In this document: piece by piece, positions 39,362 to 47,889 of the stretch
How the letters are laid out: each line of letters opens with the position of its first letter
Numbering within the stretch: the stretch's first letter is position 1
DNA from: UBA2334 sp964396895
GTDB taxonomy: Bacteria; Pseudomonadota; Gammaproteobacteria; Burkholderiales; Burkholderiaceae_C
Reading direction: 5' to 3'
DNA length: 64,000 nucleotides
Assembly (NCBI GenBank): GCA_964396895.1
Contig: CAYNGJ010000005.1
Span: 124,001 to 188,000 of the forward strand
The notes under the pieces: model-generated
The model's input: only the letters and a program-made list of their open reading frames with translations
Told to the model about the DNA's origin: nothing
Database searches by the model: none
Position numbers and translations under genes: made by a program

Positions 39362-41122
39362 CTACAGCTCCGCGCCCTCCACCAAAAACCGCACCCGGCG
39401 CTGGCCCTGCCACTCGTCCGCATCGAGTCGGAAGGCGAGCTTCACCCGGGCGGGCAGGGGCTCGGTGTGGCTGAACCAGATGCCGTCCACCGCGTCGCCC
39501 TGGTGTTTGAGCTTGAGTTGCAGGTGCTTCTCGCCCACCAGGCGCTGGCTGACCACCTCCAGTACCTCGGCAAACACGGGCGGGGCAAAGCCCTGTCCCC
39601 ACACCTCTTTGTGCAGGGTGTCCACCACGTCCGGCCGCCTGTAGGCCTTGTCCAGCGGGCCGTCGGTTTCCAGGCGGCGGGTCAGGGTGGCGGCGTCCAG
39701 TTGTTCGTGGGCGACTTGTTGCAAGGCGGCCTCGAACTCGTCCAGCCGGTCGGCGTCGATGGTGCAGCCCGCCGCCATGGCGTGGCCGCCAAAGCGCAGC
39801 AGCACGCCGGGGCAGCGTTTGGTCACCAGGTCCAGCGCGTCGCGCAGGTGAAACCCGGGGATGCTGCGGCCCGAGCCTTTGAGTTCGTTGTCTTTGCCAT
39901 CGGCCTGGCTCATGGCAAACACGAAGGTGGGCCGGTGGAGCTTGTCTTTCAGGCGCGAGGCGACGATGCCCACCACGCCCTCGTGAAAGTCGGGGTCGAA
40001 CACGCACAGCGCCGGGGGTGGCTCCTCCGACTCGTCCAGCATGGCGTCGGCCAGTTGCAGGGCTTGTTCGCGCATGTCGCCTTCCAGGGCTTTTCGCTCA
40101 CGGTTGATGCCGTCCAGTGTGCGCGCCAGTTCCTGGGCGCGGGTGGGGTCGTCGGTGGTCAGGCATTCAATGCCCAGCGTCATGTCCGACAGGCGGCCCG
40201 CCGCATTCAGGCGCGGCCCCACGGCAAAGCCGAAGTCGAAGGCGGTGGCCGCCTCGGGTTGGCGGCTGGCCACGGCAAACAGCGCGGCCAATCCGACGGG
40301 CAGGGCACCGGCGCGCACGCGCTTCAAGCCCTGGGCCACCAGGCGGCGGTTGTTGGCATCGAGCTTGACCACGTCGGCCACGGTGCCCAGCGCCACCAGG
40401 GGCAGCAGGCTGTCCACTTTGGGTTGGCTTTTGGCGTCGAACACGCCGCGTGCGCGCAGCTCGGCGCGCAGGGCCAGCAGCACATAGAACATCACGCCCA
40501 CTCCGGCGATGGACTTGCTTTCGAAACCGCAGCCGGGCTGGTTGGGGTTGACGATGGTGCAGTCGGCGGGCAACACCACTTGGCCGTTGACCAGGGCGGG
40601 CAGGTGGTGGTCGGTCACCAGCACCTGCAGACCCAGCTCGCGGGCGGCGCGCACGCCGTCCAAGCTGGCAATGCCGTTGTCCACCGTGACCAGCACCTGC
40701 GCACCGGTGGCCGCCACCCGTTGCGCGATGCTGGGGGTGAGACCGTAGCCGTCGGCCACGCGGTCGGGCACCCAGTAGCCGATCAGACCGGGTTCGGGGG
40801 CCTGGCCTTGGTGGGTGGCCCAGGCGGTCTGCAACATGCGCAGACCGCGCAGGCCCACGGCGCAGGCGGTGGCGCCATCGCAGTCGTAGTCGGCCACGAT
40901 GCACAGGCGCAGGCGCTGTGCCAGGGCATCGGCCAGCAGGCGGGCGGCGGCATCGGCGTGCGTGAGTGTGGCGGGGGGCAGCAGGCGGGCCAGGCTGTCG
41001 TCGAGTTCGTCGGTGTGGGCCATGCCACGGGCGGCAAACAGGCGCGCCAGCAGGGGGTGCACACCGGCTTGTTCCAGTGCCCACTGGGCGCGGGGGGGCG
41101 CGGATCGGTCAATGATTTTCAT
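39362..41122 (-). CDS. recJ: single-stranded-DNA exonuclease RecJ
   Basis: A 586-residue 5'-3' ssDNA exonuclease for recombination and repair. DHH-family motifs are VADYDCDG (Asp78, Asp80, Asp82) and TDHHLP near 155; a DHHA1 region with LRFGGHAMAAG and a C-terminal OB fold follow. ATG 41122 overlaps the upstream gene's stop (ATGA) and lies inside an A+T-rich repeat. Confidence 0.95.
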   Translation of the reverse strand: MKIIDRSAPPRAQWALEQAGVHPLLARLFAARGMAHTDELDDSLARLLPPATLTHADAAARLLADALAQRLRLCIVADYDCDGATACAVGLRGLRMLQTAWATHQGQAPEPGLIGYWVPDRVADGYGLTPSIAQRVAATGAQVLVTVDNGIASLDGVRAARELGLQVLVTDHHLPALVNGQVVLPADCTIVNPNQPGCGFESKSIAGVGVMFYVLLALRAELRARGVFDAKSQPKVDSLLPLVALGTVADVVKLDANNRRLVAQGLKRVRAGALPVGLAALFAVASRQPEAATAFDFGFAVGPRLNAAGRLSDMTLGIECLTTDDPTRAQELARTLDGINRERKALEGDMREQALQLADAMLDESEEPPPALCVFDPDFHEGVVGIVASRLKDKLHRPTFVFAMSQADGKDNELKGSGRSIPGFHLRDALDLVTKRCPGVLLRFGGHAMAAGCTIDADRLDEFEAALQQVAHEQLDAATLTRRLETDGPLDKAYRRPDVVDTLHKEVWGQGFAPPVFAEVLEVVSQRLVGEKHLQLKLKHQGDAVDGIWFSHTEPLPARVKLAFRLDADEWQGQRRVRFLVEGAEL

Positions 41123-41163
41123 AGCTTTAAATCGAATACAGATAAGCGCTGTGTGCCAAAAAA
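41115..41163 (-). repeat. A+T-rich interspersed element, copy 6
   Basis: On the minus strand: TTTTTTGGC, AGCGC, 20 bp, then GCTATGAAAATC; the ATG in the last block is the recJ start. The rest encodes the C-terminal residues of the upstream RpfE-like gene. Confidence 0.7.
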
Positions 41164-42207
41164 GCTTAAAAAACGTTGCGCAATGGTTTGCCATTGGCTG
41201 CGGGGTGCCCACGTCAGGCTAAGGCTGGCACGGTCGCCGCACAGGGTCAGCCGCATCGGCAGGCCCTGCTGGGCGTGGGCCAACCAGGCGGGCAGCACGT
41301 CGGCATCCAGCGCCTGCCACGCCTGTTGCCAGGTGGCCCAGTCGCCTTGCAGGGCGGGGGCGCGCAGGGCGTCAACCAGCACCAGCTCTGGGGCCTGGCG
41401 GCGGGCCTGGTCGGGGCACACACCGCTGCCGCTGATCCAGAACGCGTTGATGGGTGCCAGACCCTGGGCCTCGCGCCCGTCGTTGGCGGGGTGGGTGTAG
41501 AACAGCATTTGGGCCTCGCTTTGCAGCCGCCGCAGGCCAGCGGCCTGTGGGCCGGTGCTCAGCCAGGGGCCGATGTGGCGGCCCACCACCCGGTCCAGTG
41601 AGGCCGTGGGCAGGTCGGTCAGCACGTCTCCCTCTGCCAGCCAGCGGTCGGCGGCCACCCAGGTCAAGCGCAGGCCGTCGTCGGCGGCCAAGGGTTGCAG
41701 CGACGCCACCAGCGCCTGGGAGTGGGCGTCGCTCAGGGCCAGCCGGTCGGGCGTGTGCAGGGTGACCTGGCCCGCGCCCACCTCTTGGTGGCAGGGCGTG
41801 AACCACGCCGCAGCGCTGTGCGGGGTGGCCATCTGGGCTTGGGCTGCCCACGCGGCCCAGGGCAGTTGGCCGTCGGACAGGGTGGGGTGGGTGTCGCGGT
41901 CGGGGGGCAGCAGGCCCAGTGCCATGGCCAGCGCCCATTCGTGTGGGGGGGTCAGCGTCAGTTCGGGGTCCGTGCCGGGGGCGGCGTGCACCGTGTGTGT
42001 CCGGTGGCTGGGCAGTGCCAGCAGGCGCTGCAGGTGCGGCAGCGCCAGCGTGGGCCGCTGGGCCTGGCAGGCGTCGTCGGTGCTGGTGACGCAGGGAATG
42101 AGCAGGTGCGGCGTGGGGGCCGGTGGCTGGTCGGCCTGGGTGGGTGCGACGCACAGGCGCAGGGCAGACGCCGTGTCGCTGCCCAGGGTTTGCGGGGTGG
42201 GGAACAT
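41119..42207 (-). CDS. RpfE-like conserved protein
   Basis: A 362-residue protein without membrane segments, rich in Ala, Leu, Gln and Trp. It resembles the gene found upstream of recJ in many beta- and gammaproteobacteria, named rpfE in Xanthomonas, sometimes listed as a phosphoglycerate-mutase-like protein. A conserved-looking segment is INAFWISGSGVCP. ATG 42207 is used; upstream frame to 42249 overlaps lolC. The C-terminus is encoded by a repeat. Biochemical role unknown. Confidence 0.72.
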   Translation of the reverse strand: MFPTPQTLGSDTASALRLCVAPTQADQPPAPTPHLLIPCVTSTDDACQAQRPTLALPHLQRLLALPSHRTHTVHAAPGTDPELTLTPPHEWALAMALGLLPPDRDTHPTLSDGQLPWAAWAAQAQMATPHSAAAWFTPCHQEVGAGQVTLHTPDRLALSDAHSQALVASLQPLAADDGLRLTWVAADRWLAEGDVLTDLPTASLDRVVGRHIGPWLSTGPQAAGLRRLQSEAQMLFYTHPANDGREAQGLAPINAFWISGSGVCPDQARRQAPELVLVDALRAPALQGDWATWQQAWQALDADVLPAWLAHAQQGLPMRLTLCGDRASLSLTWAPRSQWQTIAQRFLSFFGTQRLSVFDLKL

Positions 42208-42262
42208 GGGGCCGATTGTCGAGGATGCCAAAATGCCCGACCTTGCCACACTCCATCACCCC

Positions 42263-43513
42263 ATGAATCTCCCCTATGAATTGAGCCTGGGCTGGCGCTA
42301 CACCCGTGCGGGTCGTGCCACCCGGCGCAATGGTTTCATTTCGTTCATCTCGGGCGTGTCCATGCTGGGCATTGCGCTGGGGGTGGCCGCGCTCATCATT
42401 GTGCTGAGTGTGATGAATGGTTTCCAGAAAGAGGTGCGCGACCGCATGCTGGGCGTGCTGGCGCATGTGGAGGTGTTTGCCCCCGGCGGCGCGGCCTTGC
42501 CCGACGTGGCGCTGACCCTGAAAGAAGCCAAGTCCAACCCCCAAGTGGTGGGGGCTGCCCCGTTCATTGCCGCCCAGGGCCTGCTGGCGCGGGGCGAGGA
42601 CATGAAAGGTGCCCTGGTGCGCGGGGTGGACCCGGCGCTGGAGGGCGAGGTGACCGACCTGTTCGCCGAGTCCCCCGTGCTGAACCGGCTGGTGCCGGGG
42701 CAGTTCGGCATCGTGCTGGGGTTGGACCTGGCGCGCAACCTGGGCGTCATCGAGGGCGATTCGGTCACCCTCATTGCCCCCAGTGGCCAGGTGACCCCGG
42801 CGGGCGTTGTGCCCCGCCTGAAGCAGATGACGGTGGTGGGCACCTTCAATTCAGGCCACTACGAGTACGACGCGGGCCTGGCGCTGCTGCACCAGGACGA
42901 CGCGGCGCGCATCTTCCGCCTGGAAGGCCCCACCGGCATCCGTCTCAAGCTCAAGGACCTGCACCAGGCGCGCGAGGTGGCGCAGCAACTGGTGGGTACG
43001 CTCAGCGGCGACCTGTTTGTGCGCGACTGGACGCGCCAGAACCGCACCTGGTTTGCGGCGGTGCAACTCGAAAAACGCATGATGTTCATCATCCTCACGC
43101 TCATCGTGGCGGTGGCCGCGTTCAACCTGGTGTCCACGCTGGTGATGACGGTGACCGACAAGCGCGCCGACATCGCCATCCTGCGCACGCTGGGGGCCAG
43201 CCCGCGCAGCATCATGGGCATTTTTGTGGTTCAGGGCGCGATGGTGGGGGTGATTGGCACCTTCAGCGGGCTGGCGCTGGGGCTGCTGGTGGCGTTCAAC
43301 ATCGACGTCATCGTGCCCGCGCTGGAACACGCGCTGGGGGCCAGCTTTTTGCCGCGCGACGTGTACCTCATCAGCCGCATGCCCAGTGACCCACAGCAGG
43401 CCGACATCGTGCCCATTGCCGTCATTTCCCTGGTGTTGGCCTTTGTGGCCACGCTCTACCCCAGCTGGCGCGCCAGCCGCGTGAACCCCGCAGAAGCCCT
43501 CCGTTATGAGTGA
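42263..43513 (+). CDS. lolC: lipoprotein-releasing ABC permease LolC/E
   Basis: A 416-residue inner-membrane protein: an N-terminal helix (about 27-50), a large periplasmic domain, then three C-terminal helices (about 275-395) of the FtsX fold. With LolD it extracts lipoproteins for LolA. The N-terminal SLGWRYTRAGRATRRNGFISFIS is typical. It overlaps lolD by 8 bp. Only one permease gene is present, suggesting a single LolF/LolC-type subunit. Confidence 0.93.
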   Translation: MNLPYELSLGWRYTRAGRATRRNGFISFISGVSMLGIALGVAALIIVLSVMNGFQKEVRDRMLGVLAHVEVFAPGGAALPDVALTLKEAKSNPQVVGAAPFIAAQGLLARGEDMKGALVRGVDPALEGEVTDLFAESPVLNRLVPGQFGIVLGLDLARNLGVIEGDSVTLIAPSGQVTPAGVVPRLKQMTVVGTFNSGHYEYDAGLALLHQDDAARIFRLEGPTGIRLKLKDLHQAREVAQQLVGTLSGDLFVRDWTRQNRTWFAAVQLEKRMMFIILTLIVAVAAFNLVSTLVMTVTDKRADIAILRTLGASPRSIMGIFVVQGAMVGVIGTFSGLALGLLVAFNIDVIVPALEHALGASFLPRDVYLISRMPSDPQQADIVPIAVISLVLAFVATLYPSWRASRVNPAEALRYE

Positions 43514-44195
43514 ACAAAACCCTGTGCTGCAAGCCACGGCCCTCACCAAGCGCTTTGTCGAAGGCCGCCTGGATGTGACGGTGCTGCAAGGCGTGGACCT
43601 CACGGTGCGTGCCGGCGACACCCTGGCCATCGTGGGCGCGTCCGGGTCGGGCAAGAGCACCCTGCTGCACCTGCTGGGCGGCCTGGATGCGCCCAGCAGT
43701 GGCAGCGTGCAACTCATGGGCCAGCCGCTGGCGGGCCTGAGCGCCGCCCAGCAAGGCGTGCTGCGCAACCGGCACCTCGGGTTTGTGTACCAGTTTCACC
43801 ACCTGCTGCCCGAGTTCAGTGCGCAGGACAACGTGGCCATGCCGCTGTGGATACGCCGCACCGACCGGACCGAAGCCGCCGCCACGGCAGCCGCCATGCT
43901 GGCACGCGTGGGCCTGGCCGAGCGCCTGCACCACCGCCCCGCCGAGCTGTCGGGCGGCGAGCGCCAGCGGGTGGCCATGGCGCGTGCGCTGGTCACGCAG
44001 CCCGCCTGCGTGCTGGCCGATGAGCCCACCGGCAACCTCGACCGCAGCACCGCCGATGGTGTGTTCGAGCTCATGCTGCAACTGGCGCGGGACCAGGGCA
44101 CGGCCTTCGTGGTCGTCACGCACGACGAGGCACTGGCCCAGCGGTGCAGCCGCCGCGCACGGTTGGTGCGTGGCGTGTTGGCCGAAACCGCTTGA
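43506..44195 (+). CDS. lolD: lipoprotein-releasing ABC ATPase LolD
   Basis: A 229-residue ABC ATPase. Walker A is GASGSGKST, the signature LSGGERQRVAMARAL, and Walker B CVLADEPTGNLD. It energises lipoprotein release by LolC. It overlaps lolC, a coupled pair. Confidence 0.94.
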   Translation: MSEQNPVLQATALTKRFVEGRLDVTVLQGVDLTVRAGDTLAIVGASGSGKSTLLHLLGGLDAPSSGSVQLMGQPLAGLSAAQQGVLRNRHLGFVYQFHHLLPEFSAQDNVAMPLWIRRTDRTEAAATAAAMLARVGLAERLHHRPAELSGGERQRVAMARALVTQPACVLADEPTGNLDRSTADGVFELMLQLARDQGTAFVVVTHDEALAQRCSRRARLVRGVLAETA

Positions 44196-44232
44196 GTGGC
44201 GTCTGTAACTTTCATTTCATTGATGTATCCCC

Positions 44233-45462
44233 ATGAAAAACCTTGGCATCAACACCCAAATCGTCCACGCTGACCGCCGTTTTGGCGTGGAGCACGGTGG
44301 CGTGCGCAAGCCCATTCACACCTCGGTCCAATACGGTTTTGACACCGTGGAGGAATTGGTGGGCGTGTTTCAGGGCACGCTCAAGGGCTACAACTACGCC
44401 CGCCAGGGCACCCCCACCACGGCGGCGCTGGAGTCGCGCATCAACCTGCTGGAGGGCGGACTGGGCACCATTTGTTTCGCCACCGGCATGGCCGCCATCT
44501 GCGCCACGTTTCTGACGCTGCTCAAGGCGGGCGACCATTTGGTGGTCAGCCAGTTCGTGTTCGGCAACACCAACAGCGTGTTGGGCACCTTGCGCGACCT
44601 GGGTGTGCAGGTCACCACGGTGGACGCCACCCGGGTCAGCGCCGTGGCCGAGGCGGTTCAGCCCCACACGCGCATGGTGTTCGTCGAAACGGTGGCCAAC
44701 CCCGGTACCCAAGTGGCCGACCTGGTCGCCATCGGCCAGCTGTGCCAGGACAAGGGGCTGGTGTACGTGGTGGACAACACCGTCACCTCACCCGCGCTGT
44801 TTCAGCCGCGCACCGTGGGGGCCAGCCTGGTCATCAACTCGTTGACCAAAACCATCGGTGGCCACGGCACGGCACTGGGCGGCGCGGTGACCGACACGGG
44901 GCTGTTCCCCTGGGCCACTTACCCCAACATCTTCGAGCCCTACCGCAAGGGCGATGCCAAGCAGTGGGGTTTGGTGCAAATTCGCAAAAAGGGCTTGCGC
45001 GACATGGGGGGCTCGTTGTCGTCAGAGCACGCCCACACCCTGGGCAGCGGGGCCGAAACCCTGGCCCTGCGCCAGCAGCGCACCAGCGAGACCGCGCTGG
45101 CGCTGGCGCGGTTTCTGGAGCAGCACCCCGCCGTGGCCCGGGTGCACTACCCCATGCTGCCCTCGCACCCCCAACACGCGCTGGCCCACACGCTGTTCAG
45201 CGCGGGGTCGTGGCTGCTGTCGTTCGAACTGGCCAAGGCCGACGACTGCCTGGCATTCATCAACCGCCTCACCCTGCCCACCATGGGCACTGGCCTGGCC
45301 GACACCCGCACGCTGGTGATACCCGTGGCGCAGACCATTTTTTGGGAGGCTGGGCCTGAGGTGCGCGCCGCCATGGGCATTGCCGACGGGCTCATCCGCC
45401 TGTCGGTGGGCCTGGAAGACTTGGCCGACCTGCAGGCCGACCTGGCCCAGGCGCTGGGCTGA
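44233..45462 (+). CDS. Cys/Met-metabolism PLP-dependent enzyme (cystathionine gamma-synthase family)
   Basis: A 409-residue trans-sulfuration family enzyme. The PLP lysine is Lys206 in NSLTKTIGGHG, with Asp181 binding the pyridine nitrogen (VVDNTV). Candidates are O-succinyl/O-acetylhomoserine sulfhydrylase, cystathionine synthase or methionine gamma-lyase; sequence reading alone cannot choose. A 37-bp gap separates it from lolD. Confidence 0.88.
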   Translation: MKNLGINTQIVHADRRFGVEHGGVRKPIHTSVQYGFDTVEELVGVFQGTLKGYNYARQGTPTTAALESRINLLEGGLGTICFATGMAAICATFLTLLKAGDHLVVSQFVFGNTNSVLGTLRDLGVQVTTVDATRVSAVAEAVQPHTRMVFVETVANPGTQVADLVAIGQLCQDKGLVYVVDNTVTSPALFQPRTVGASLVINSLTKTIGGHGTALGGAVTDTGLFPWATYPNIFEPYRKGDAKQWGLVQIRKKGLRDMGGSLSSEHAHTLGSGAETLALRQQRTSETALALARFLEQHPAVARVHYPMLPSHPQHALAHTLFSAGSWLLSFELAKADDCLAFINRLTLPTMGTGLADTRTLVIPVAQTIFWEAGPEVRAAMGIADGLIRLSVGLEDLADLQADLAQALG

Positions 45463-45489
45463 CGCCTCGGCGGTGTACCTGCACGGGCC

Positions 45490-46371
45490 ATGTGGATAGA
45501 CACCCACTGCCACCTGGACGCGCCAGAGCTGGCGCGGCTCCCTGGCGGGCTGTCGCTCATGCGCGCCGCCGCGCGGCAAGCCGGTGTGGTGTGCGGGGTG
45601 ATCCCGGCGGTCACAGTGGGCAACTTCGCTGCCGTGCGGCAGCTGGCCCATGAACTGGGCGATGCCTACGCGCTGGGCATTCACCCCCTGTACGTACCCC
45701 AGGCCAGCGAGGCCGATTTGGCCACGCTGGACGCCGCCCTGACCGAGCACGCGGGGGACCCCCGCCTGGTGGCGGTGGGAGAGATTGGGTTGGATTTTTT
45801 TGTGCCTGAGTTGTGCACCCCCACCATGCGGACACGCCAGCAGTTTTTCTACCGCGCACAGCTCAAGCTGGCCCGTCGGCACCAGCTGCCTGTGTTGCTG
45901 CATGTGCGCAAAAGCGCTGACCTGCTGCTCAAGCACCTGCGCGAGGTGTGGGCCTCGTCGCCAGGGGGACGCCCGCCACCGGGGCAAACCGGCATCGCCC
46001 ACGCCTTCAACGGCAGCGACGCTCAGGCGCAAGCCATGGTGGCCATGGGGTTTTGCCTGGGTTTTGGTGGGGCCATGACCTTCGACGCAGCGCGCCAATT
46101 GCGCCACCTGGCCGCCACCTTGCCCGCCGACGCCTTGGTGATGGAAACCGATGCGCCCGACATGCCCCCGCAGTGGCGGTACGTCACCGCGGCCCAGCGC
46201 GCCGCCGGTCAGCCGCCAGGGGTGAACACCCCGCTGGAGCTGCCACGCATCGGTGCCGAACTGGCCGCTTTGCGCGGCGTGGCAGTGGAGGTCTGGGCCC
46301 AGCGCACCAGCGCCAATGCACTCGCTGCCATGCCGCGTTTGCGCGGTGTGATCGTCAGTCACCTGCCATGA
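45490..46371 (+). CDS. TatD-family metal-dependent DNase/hydrolase
   Basis: A 293-residue TIM-barrel hydrolase. Metal-binding segments are DTHCHLD (4-10), AVGEIGLDF, LHVRKS, GIAHAFNGS and METDAPDM. TatD proteins are 3'-5' exonucleases acting in DNA repair and are not part of the Tat system. It overlaps the next gene, a DNA glycosylase, by 4 bp, which suggests a DNA-repair link. Confidence 0.9.
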   Translation: MWIDTHCHLDAPELARLPGGLSLMRAAARQAGVVCGVIPAVTVGNFAAVRQLAHELGDAYALGIHPLYVPQASEADLATLDAALTEHAGDPRLVAVGEIGLDFFVPELCTPTMRTRQQFFYRAQLKLARRHQLPVLLHVRKSADLLLKHLREVWASSPGGRPPPGQTGIAHAFNGSDAQAQAMVAMGFCLGFGGAMTFDAARQLRHLAATLPADALVMETDAPDMPPQWRYVTAAQRAAGQPPGVNTPLELPRIGAELAALRGVAVEVWAQRTSANALAAMPRLRGVIVSHLP

Positions 46372-46967
46372 CCCCACCCGCCAGCGCGGTGCCCGCACCG
46401 CCCATCCACGCGCCGCGCTTGGTTGGCCTGTCGCCCGTGATCGACGCGCGCACCCGGGTGCTGGTGCTGGGCAGCTTTCCGGGGGCGGCGTCGCTGGCGG
46501 CGCAGCAGTACTACGGCCACCCCCGTAACCATTTTTGGCCCATATTTCAAGAAATATTGGCACCCATCGCTTTGCTGGATTCAACTGTTTGCTCTGTAAA
46601 AAACTGTGCATCGGGTGTTGCTGGGCCAACCTTGCCGGCCACCTATGCCGAGCGCTGTGCGTGGTTGCAGGCCCATGGCGTGGGGCTGTGGGATGTGTAC
46701 GCGAGTTGCGAGCGCCAGGGCAGCCTGGATGCCCACATCCGCCACCCAGAGGTGAATGACTTTTCCCAGCTGTTGCAGCGCTGCCCCCGCCTGCAATTGG
46801 TGGTGCACAACGGTGGGGAGAGTTTTCGCCACGCTCGCCACACCCACGCGTTGGGGGTACCTGTGGTGCGCCTGCCTTCCACCAGCCCAGCCAACGCCAG
46901 TTGGTCGCTGGCGCGCAAACGCCAGGCTTGGGCGCAGGCCATCCTGCCCGCATTGGCTGGCACATAA
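46368..46967 (+). CDS. DNA-deoxyinosine (hypoxanthine) / uracil-family glycosylase with in-frame insert
   Basis: A 199-residue UDG-superfamily protein resembling family 6. Motif 1 is VLVLGSFPGAASLAAQQYYGHPRNHFWP; in parts, LGSFPGAASL and GHPRNHFWP are diagnostic, with GVGLWDVYASCERQGSLD downstream and a C-terminal LPSTSPAN motif. It likely removes deaminated bases. Between FWPIFQEIL and YAERCAWL an extra ~18-20 residues are encoded by an A+T-rich repeat, unlike relatives as I recall them. The frame is preserved. Confidence 0.83.
   Translation: MTPPASAVPAPPIHAPRLVGLSPVIDARTRVLVLGSFPGAASLAAQQYYGHPRNHFWPIFQEILAPIALLDSTVCSVKNCASGVAGPTLPATYAERCAWLQAHGVGLWDVYASCERQGSLDAHIRHPEVNDFSQLLQRCPRLQLVVHNGGESFRHARHTHALGVPVVRLPSTSPANASWSLARKRQAWAQAILPALAGT
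46552..46604 (+). repeat. A+T-rich interspersed element, copy 7
   Basis: Blocks are AAATATTGGC, ATCGC, 20 bp containing GGATTC, then GCTCTGTAAAAAAC. It lies in frame within the DNA glycosylase gene, in a local dip in GC content. Confidence 0.7.
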
Positions 46968-47088
46968 TTCCCCATTTCCACCCGTGGGCCGCTGCGGTGC
47001 CCAGCCCGCAAAGGGTTGACCACCCTCAACACCCGTGAGATTGGCACCGTGCCAGTCCGGCCCCGGGAAACCACCTGGGGCCATTTTT

Positions 47089-47889
47089 TTGTCATCCACA
47101 CCACCCAAGTCTTCCGCAGGCCGAGCCGCCCGTCCCCGCGCCGCCGCCCAGGCCTTGCCCGATGTGAACTTTTCCGATTACGGCGACGTGCGTTGCCTTC
47201 ATCTGGGTTCCGAATGGGTGCAAGGCTCCATGCTGCTGGACAAACCCTACGACATCGAGCTGGAATATGTGCAGCGCATGATGGCCTGGCTGCTGTTCGA
47301 TGATCCTGCCAAGGCGCCCAAGAAACACGCCATGCAACTGGGCCTGGGCGCAGCGGCACTGACCAAGTTCAGCCGCAAAAAGCTGCGCATGAAAACCACC
47401 GCCGTCGAGATCAACCCACAGGTCATTTCCGCTTGCCGTTTCTGGTTCAAGCTGCCGCCCGACGACAGCAAGCTGCTGGTGGTGCTGGCCGATGCCGGGG
47501 TGGAGGTGCGCAACCCTGTGTGGGCGGGCGACGTCGATGCCCTGCAGGTGGACCTGTACGACCACGAAGCCGCCGCCCCCGTGCTCGACAGCTTCGACTT
47601 CTACCAAGACTGCCGCAACACCCTCACTGAGGGTGGCTGCATGACCGTCAACCTGTTTGGTGACAAAAACCAATACCCCGACAGTGTGGAAGAAATTGCC
47701 GCCGCCTTTGGCCGCGACGCGGTGTGGCTGTTCAAACCCACCAAAGAGCTGAACACCGTGGTGTTGGCCCAGCGCACGCCCAGCCGCCCCGACCGTGCCA
47801 CGCTGGAGGCCCGCGCCGCCGACATCCAGACCCGCTGGGGTTTGCCCGCCCAGAAGTGGCTCAAGGTGTTCAAACCGCTGGAAGAATGA
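47089..47889 (+). CDS. spermidine-synthase-like protein
   Basis: A protein of about 266 residues with the spermine/spermidine synthase methyltransferase fold: MQLGLGAAALTKF (motif I-like), TTAVEINPQVI, then DALQVDLYDHEAAAP. The usual N-terminal decarboxy-SAM/putrescine tetramer domain is short, so it may be a divergent aminopropyltransferase or a methyltransferase-like relative. The start is uncertain: TTG 47089 fits best; GTG 47035 is possible. Its stop overlaps the PilB-like start (ATGA). Confidence 0.8.
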   Translation: MSSTPPKSSAGRAARPRAAAQALPDVNFSDYGDVRCLHLGSEWVQGSMLLDKPYDIELEYVQRMMAWLLFDDPAKAPKKHAMQLGLGAAALTKFSRKKLRMKTTAVEINPQVISACRFWFKLPPDDSKLLVVLADAGVEVRNPVWAGDVDALQVDLYDHEAAAPVLDSFDFYQDCRNTLTEGGCMTVNLFGDKNQYPDSVEEIAAAFGRDAVWLFKPTKELNTVVLAQRTPSRPDRATLEARAADIQTRWGLPAQKWLKVFKPLEE

